From Angiostrongylus vasorum (taxonomy: Eukaryota; Nematoda; Chromadorea; Rhabditida; Metastrongylidae): a stretch of DNA of 64,000 bases. The position numbers and the translations under genes were made by a program. Where the stretch lies: positions 1 through 64,000 of the forward strand of contig JADANN010000118.1 in assembly GCA_018806985.1 (NCBI GenBank), given 5' to 3'. A model generated the notes under the pieces. That model worked only from the letters and a program-made list of their open reading frames with translations, ran no database searches and had not been told where the DNA came from. Shown one piece after another: positions 58,533 through 64,000 of this stretch (positions are counted from its first letter, which is position 1; each line of letters begins with the position of its first letter).

Positions 58533-59856
58533 ATAACAGATCGACAGGTGAGTCATTGTACTGTTAGTGAATTCCGAAGGGGAATGAAAAAAAGACCGCA
58601 AGGGAAGGATGAAATAAGAAAGGAAGATACCCTAACTAATAAAACTCGTGCATACAACACCCAGATCATAGGACAATATAGAGGAAAAATCCTCGGTTTT
58701 AATTCCTTGTATTAACAACCGAAGCAACAAGCTACTATAATCCCTCATTCTGTTGAGAATCCAGACCTACAAATAGTTTTTTTTCAATCCAAAAGTTGTA
58801 CCAACATTATTTCTTAACATGTAGTGAAATGCGCCTAAATTTCTTCCCTGCCAATTCGTCCTTGATTGGTCGTCGGTCGACTGGTCGACTAATCATAGTC
58901 GCCGTCCTGGAAGAATCCCTAATTGCAAGCCACGAATCTCATTCCGATCTACAACGGCATGCAATTGCTTATTATGAAGACCTCGGAATGTCATAGCATG
59001 ATGGTTACGCTAGGATTTCAGAACAAAACCATATTCCACAACTATTCAGTCTGTCATTGAAGAGAGTGGACAACGATCGTCAAGCTTTAGCCGAGCCTAC
59101 CCACGAACATCATCACCTAGATGGACGATGACGTCATGACCAACGAATAACATCGAGGAAGTACTGGATCCCAAATAAAATGTGTCACAAGGGTATGGGT
59201 CATTGACGTTGTCTATATAGCGTCGCAATGCGAAAAAAGACCAATGGTTTTCAGTCTCATCTGAAAATTAGCATCAGTGACCAGCTAAACAATCAATAAT
59301 CATATCATTCATTATAGGATCTAATGTGCAGAAAATGATCGGACCCACTAGTGCCTAGCCAAAATTCATTCCTTAGATGGCTGCTCTTAACACACCTTTT
59401 TGTGTATACGCACATGTTTTAAGTTTACAATTAGGTTGTAATAAGCTGCATAACAAAAATTAAGCAAACGAACCATTCCACATCATGGAAACAAGCAAGC
59501 TACTGTAGAAGCATAGAAAAATAAATGGATAGTAGGTAAAAGACATATTTACGTTTTCAGCTTGGGTCATTCGAGCGTAATGTACTGCTTAATGAGAGGG
59601 GAAACGACCGTGGGCGTGTTTGTGTGTGTGTGTCCAATTTGCGACCGGCGATGGAGTGATCTGACGGACGACCGACGACGAAAGCAGAGACGAATCAGAT
59701 GAGACAGACGCAGGTCGACGGGCCGACGACGACATAGTGAAGCCGAGATGAGCAGAGAGACATCGCGTAACCTCTCTCATGGTGTCGGTCAGAGGTCGCG
59801 TGCACCTCCTACTCAAGTCAAGCGGCGGCGGCGGTGGCAGGCATCGGTCACTTCAC

Positions 59857-59996
59857 CGCTGCACCACAATAACGGGCGGAGCGGAGGCCGACAAAAACAT
59901 CTCACCACCACCAAATGGTGCGAACTGCTCAACAACCGTCGTCAGCTTTTCGCGAACAAGCTCTGAATCTGAAGAGATCAACGCTTCCTCGAACAT
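59857..59996 (-). CDS. First coding exon of an unidentified gene in a GC-rich island
   Basis: The ATG at 59996 opens 46 codons plus two bases, ending at donor CG/GTGAAG. The peptide begins MFEEALISSDSELVREKL, continues with VVEQFAPFGGGEMF and ends SASAPPVIVVQ, a plausible soluble protein start with a predicted amphipathic helix. The surrounding 59640-59960 is the most CG-rich stretch of the window, as expected around a transcription start. The opposite strand is also open there (low-complexity R- and G-rich frames), but those look like shadows. I could not place the following exon; it must start in phase 2. Family not recognised. Confidence 0.45.
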
Positions 59997-60557
59997 ACCG
60001 TTTTGGGGGGCTCTGAGCCTTCACTAGAGTGCCCAACCTTAGTCACCGCTAGTTCAATCATACGTCCTAAAAGTTCTCTTTAGATAAAATCCAGATGGTG
60101 TAACGATCCCCAGAAGATTAAATGATGAATGACTGTACACAGTAGCTGCCCAAACTCATTATACATATGTGCAATCCGATTACTCAGTGTTTTCTACTTA
60201 ACGTAAGCTTAGTGTTTATTCAGTTCTACTGAGTTAAATCCTGCAAGGTGTTTCAACATCCAAAAGCTACTTGGATTAAGGAGTAATTAATGTCCCTCTA
60301 GCTTAACATTCCAGTTCATTCACGTGAGTGTAGTCGATCTGTCTTCTAGAACAACAGCAACCAATTGAGGTCTTCTTTATAACACCTTCATATAGATAGA
60401 GCTGGTCTCTTCACGTAGGTAATAAGTGGAACTGGTAAATCTACGAAAGGCAAAGTTTATAGAATGATTTTTCGTAACTCGCTATATATCAAAACATTTG
60501 GTACTACCATTTACTTCACTATTTGTGGTAGAATGGGAGGGGTGCGGGCTACTATTT

Positions 60558-60881
60558 ATTGTAGGATATGAAAGTAACGCATTGGTTAGTGACGCATCAG
60601 GAAGCATCAAGAACAGGAAGCAAACTGCTGGTTCGAATTCCTTCTCACCGCTCTCCTCCAATCCAAGTGAGGACACTCTAGTCTGGTTATCTATAAGATT
60701 GCAAGAAGAATCGACTCGACTAGCACTCCACGACGTTCATAAAGAAGACAAAATCTTCAAGGAGCAACCGAAACAATAAGCAAAAATGTTCGAAGACCTT
60801 CACCGATGACGAATGCGAGGAAAACGATTCGAATGCAAGAATTGCAGGGATACGCATCCGCATAGTAGATGTAATGACGTG
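60558..60881 (+). mobile_element. SINE-C copy 4
   Basis: Full length with B box GGTTCGAATTCC; ends exactly where SINE-A copy 26 begins. Confidence 0.65.
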
Positions 60882-61169
60882 CAAAGGATAAAAAAGGACA
60901 AAGCTCTCTCAGCGTTGATCAATCCCCTTTAGGGATGCGCCATGCATACGACTTTACTGAGCATCATTGGAGGTGATTGAATGCATATCTGGCCTATATA
61001 ATGACTCTCAACGGCCTACCTGTATCGAGCCAGTGCTGCTAACTTACCAGACAGTCTGGTACCAATTTGTTGACCCCGGAGGATTGGAGGTCTTGGAGGG
61101 CCATGAGCACGGGATCGATTCCACGTGTGTGTTGCAGGGTGCCTCCGACCACTGCGCCACACGCGCCCT
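60882..61169 (-). mobile_element. SINE-A copy 26
   Basis: Full length, starting directly at the 3' end of SINE-C copy 4. Confidence 0.87.
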
Positions 61170-61254
61170 GATGACGTGTAATGTAAAACAAAGTAAGCTT
61201 TTACATCAAGGTGCAAAAAAACCCACTTGAAAGCCTAAGTAAGCGAAATAAATC

Positions 61255-61780
61255 TTGTTCATCTACGTAGCTGACCGTTATTCTTTGCCATGGAAATGTC
61301 AGAATGAACCATTGAGAAACGAATGTGGTGCATTAGTCATTGCTCAAAACAGCATAGTGATGACGGAAAATGGGAAAGACTATGATGACAAAAAGCACAA
61401 GAATAAATCTGAGGTAGGAAAAAACCACAGATGGAATATGGAAAGAATAAAGCGTATTAAAACTGAGCTATTCGATGGAACTCACCGGCTCATGGTGAGC
61501 GAGTAACAGCAGTGAACTTGACTCATTCCTCTTATTGTTATCAAACAGAAAGAATAAAGCAGGCAATATAAGATTTGATTACTCACAAAATCGAGTTAGT
61601 TATCGATGTAGAAAAAGAGGAAAGTTTGTTTCAATATTTATTTCTGCTTCACACTCTGACCGATTCTATACGGGGAGAGGATACGATGGATACGGTAGCC
61701 ATCGCATGTTCTTTAATGAGGATATTCAGATAGATATTCAATTTTTTCCGATTTCTCGAAACTCGAACAAAAAAAGATGA
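61255..61780 (+). CDS. Two candidate exons of an unidentified plus-strand gene
   Basis: The first frame, 61255-61494, reads VADRYSLPWKCQNEPLRNEC and then a charged stretch with KDYDDKKHKNKSEVGKNH, ending at donor ATG/GTGAGC. The second, about 61551-61780, follows acceptor TATCAAACAG and reads DRFYTGRGYDGYGSHRMFFN, ending in TGA after SRNSNKKR. Both have unusually protein-like composition, but the donor phase (0) and acceptor phase do not match directly, so a linking exon is missing or one boundary is wrong. Not recognised. Confidence 0.28.
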
Positions 61781-61983
61781 TTCGAGTCGAAAGCAATTTT
61801 CTGGGAGCATATACAAGAGGCTGCATAGGCGAACAAAATTTCTTGATTGGACTTACACTTAACTACAAATTTATTCAATTTTGAAGAGGAAGCCATAGTT
61901 CGCCCTTTTTCACTCCAATTTTTTCGTTAGCTTATCACAAAATCGTGGGAGCTACTCTGCTTAGACTTTGACCTACGTTGACG

Positions 61984-62193
61984 ATTAAGAACCAAAGACG
62001 CCATCGTATACGCCAAAATGTCGAAGTTAAGGTGGGGCGGACACGTAGTGCATGTGAACGACAACCGACGAGCAAGAGCTAGTTCTTCAGGGAAAAACCT
62101 AGATAAAAGATATGCCGCTGAACTAGTAACTAGATTGAACAGAACACACCAGGCTACTCTTGCAAGCGACAGAGACAAATGGAAGGCTTACTG
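61984..62193 (+). pseudogene. 3' end of an RTE-type non-LTR retrotransposon ORF
   Basis: The frame reads KDAIVYAKMSKLRWGGHVVH, then RYAAELVTRLNRTHQATLAS and DRDKWKAY before TGA at 62191. This is the characteristic C-terminus of nematode RTE/endonuclease-reverse-transcriptase polyproteins (YAKxSKxRWAGHVMR ... HWATLARDRDKWK). The segment between these blocks, which usually carries a TPGRPPTRW-like motif, is missing (about 20 residues). The element is therefore 5'-truncated and internally deleted. It is the only trace of the RTE 3' end here, in contrast with the many 5'-end copies (R repeats). Confidence 0.8.
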
Positions 62194-62560
62194 ACGCCTG
62201 CTCTAGTCACTCGACGATGAACGGGTGGATAGGCGATACTAGTGATATCACGAAAATCCTATTCAAGGCGAGAATTATACTTGTCGATACGTCGACCAAT
62301 TAACATCCATTAGTAGTGGACAAGAACATCTATCGAGCAGGATACGTTGAACAATTCCATTTCATCCCCCATAGCAACGTTTGCAAGGATAGACATCCCA
62401 AGGCTCTCCAGATACTTTATAAAGACAGCCAACAGTAGTGCACTTATTCCTCCCTATCTGCCCGCATTGTCTTCATATCGTCCTAGCCTTCATCTATGTT
62501 TCATAACCTTATACTAATTTAGGATTGTAATCTAGAAATAGAAATCTGTTTCATATCCAG

Positions 62561-62749
62561 GAGCGCGTGTAGCGCAGTGATCAGAGAAGCCCTGTAATAC
62601 ACATGGGATCGATCATGCGCCTTAAACCTATAAAGCTTTCTATTCCTCCGGGATCGGAAAATTGGTACCAGATTTGTCTGGGAGGATAGTAGCACTGATT
62701 TGATGCATCGGTAGGCCACCGCGAGTCATTGTAAAGACCAGATATGCAC
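62561..62749 (+). mobile_element. SINE-A copy 27 (3' truncated)
   Basis: Head and body up to CCAGATATGCA; the 3' quarter is missing. Confidence 0.8.
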
Positions 62750-62899
62750 GAGGACACAAACGTCTCCTAGGATGGCCACCTACACGTTGGGCGAACGTGT
62801 TCGTAACTGAAGTAAAACAGCTGTACTAGTAGCTGCACTTGTTCTGCAGATCACGGTATGTAACACCCACTCCCACCATGCTCGAACCAAATCACCACC

Positions 62900-62998
62900 A
62901 TGGACGACGATTGCGAGGCAAAGGAACGAAAGAAAGAAGTGGTGCGGTCCACGCAACTCGTGAAGACGGGCCGCCGAAGTACTCAAGTTTGCTTGGTA
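62900..62998 (+). mobile_element. R repeat copy 9 (ORF-start only)
   Basis: Only the coding end is present, reading VVRSTQLVKTGRRSTQV, truncated at the same point as the other copies. Confidence 0.45.
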
Positions 62999-63090
62999 AT
63001 AATAATTTGCTTGCATAGATTGCATGTGTTTGTATTTACCTCATTGCACCGTTACAATTGTATTAATACTATTATACATAAAGTAGCCAG

Positions 63091-63364
63091 TTACACGTGT
63101 AGCGCAGTGGTCAGGAGCCGCCCCTACAATACACGTGAGATCCATTCCCGCACCAGTGGCTCACCAGGCCTTCCATCTCTCCAGGCTCGGCAGATTGGTA
63201 CCAGACTTGTCTGAGAGGATCGCAGCATTGGCTCGAAACATCGTAGGCCACCACGAAGCATTGTAAAGGCCGGGTATGCATTCGATCGACTCCGACGATG
63301 CTTAATGAAGTCGAATGCATGGCGCATCCCTCAGGGATTGATCAACACCGAGAGCTTTATCCTT
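63091..63364 (+). mobile_element. SINE-A copy 28
   Basis: Full length, well preserved, about 340 bp from copy 27 in the same orientation. Confidence 0.87.
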
Positions 63365-64000
63365 TATTTTTAGCCAGTTGCCCAAGTACGAGGTCGGTGC
63401 AGCTACAGTGTACATGGCCACGGGCTACGAGTTGCACGCGTCGACACAAATCAGTCGATCGGAGAAAGTGTTTTTGTCATAGAGGAACTAACAGATGGCC
63501 CAATTATCACTGAACGAGCAAGTTCTTCGTGCGATAAGTGCGAATTCTCAAAACTGTGATAAGAATAACTCCAAGTTAATTTTAGACATCTTCTGCAAAA
63601 CATTTTTTCTCTTTTAAAAACTTGACTATAGCGAGAAAAGCTGACTTCTACGAGAAAGTTGAGATGAATACTACACTCCAGTCCAGACGTCTGTAAATAA
63701 ACCTCATCGCCATCAGTAAACAAGGTGCAGACACACAAACCACGCAAACAACCAACAACAGCAAAATCTCAACTAACGTGAGCGCAGAGTTGCGAAAAAC
63801 GACAAAGATTAGCAAGAATGACCTGACTTCTGGACTTATAGAAGACATAATTTGAGGTGATATATTCAGCACTAACCGAGAGAACGCCTCATTCCAAAAT
63901 CCATTATGGCCCTCTTATGACCCTCGAAAGCGAAAGAAAAGCCCTACGCTGTCACAATTCAAGCGAACAGGTGCTATTTCGAGGTGACACAAATTCGTGA

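Noticed and set aside
63451..63872. Hydrophobic minus-strand frames near the right edge
   Set aside because: Two overlapping frames are open without splice signals or family resemblance; not enough support.

Overview
The window looks like nuclear DNA from a nematode, most likely a clade V (strongylid or hookworm-like) species. It is AT-rich. It holds very few exons, separated by introns of up to 8.8 kb, and it is saturated with short tRNA-derived retroposons, foldback elements and fragments of an RTE-like retrotransposon. The species is inferred from this composition and from the two recognisable genes. There are no operons, ribosome binding sites, CRISPR arrays or other bacterial features.

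Two protein-coding genes can be rebuilt exon by exon, and every splice junction keeps the reading frame. (1) Positions 10346 down to 1146 (minus strand) hold nine exons, 328 codons, of the VMP1/EPG-3 family, an ER membrane VTT-domain protein of autophagosome formation. Its C-terminus lies beyond the left edge. (2) Positions 49389 down to 33576 (minus strand) hold a complete six-exon gene for a 222-residue DnaJ co-chaperone of the DNAJB6/DNAJB2 class (C. elegans dnj-24 type), with an 8.8-kb first intron.

Several other coding exons are supported only by open frame and splice signals, and I do not recognise their proteins. They are a terminal exon at 29350-29570 (minus), a GC-rich first exon at 59857-59996 (minus), and weaker candidates at 34607-34834 (plus), 50102-50244 (plus), 52416-52474 (minus) and 61255-61780 (plus). 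Broken coding sequences include a cecropia/HsMar1-type mariner transposase (26555-27520, minus), the 3' end of an RTE-type polyprotein (61984-62193, plus), and an unidentified frame-broken sequence, perhaps a processed pseudogene (39280-40195, plus), inside intron 2 of dnj-24.

Repeats dominate. I name them for this window only. SINE-A is about 275 bp and tRNA-headed, with 28 copies on both strands. SINE-B is tRNA-headed and often sits in head-to-head pairs. SINE-C is tRNA-headed with a different body. R repeats are about 360 bp, begin with a hairpin and stop about 30 codons into an RTE-like ORF. F elements are foldbacks carrying CGAAACGTTAGC-type motifs and, in three copies, TGTATTCTT-type terminal inverted repeats. 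Larger structure includes a 1.6-kb inverted duplication (46292-47908) that should fold into a long hairpin, and a foldback insertion (17834-18218) with a 12-bp target duplication splitting a SINE-C. Layout: 1-10.4 kb epg-3 with repeats in its introns; 10.4-29.3 kb gene-poor repeat field; 29.3-33.5 kb 3' end of an unknown minus gene; 33.5-49.4 kb dnj-24; 49.4-50.3 kb divergent promoter and possible plus gene; 50-64 kb repeats with scattered candidate exons.
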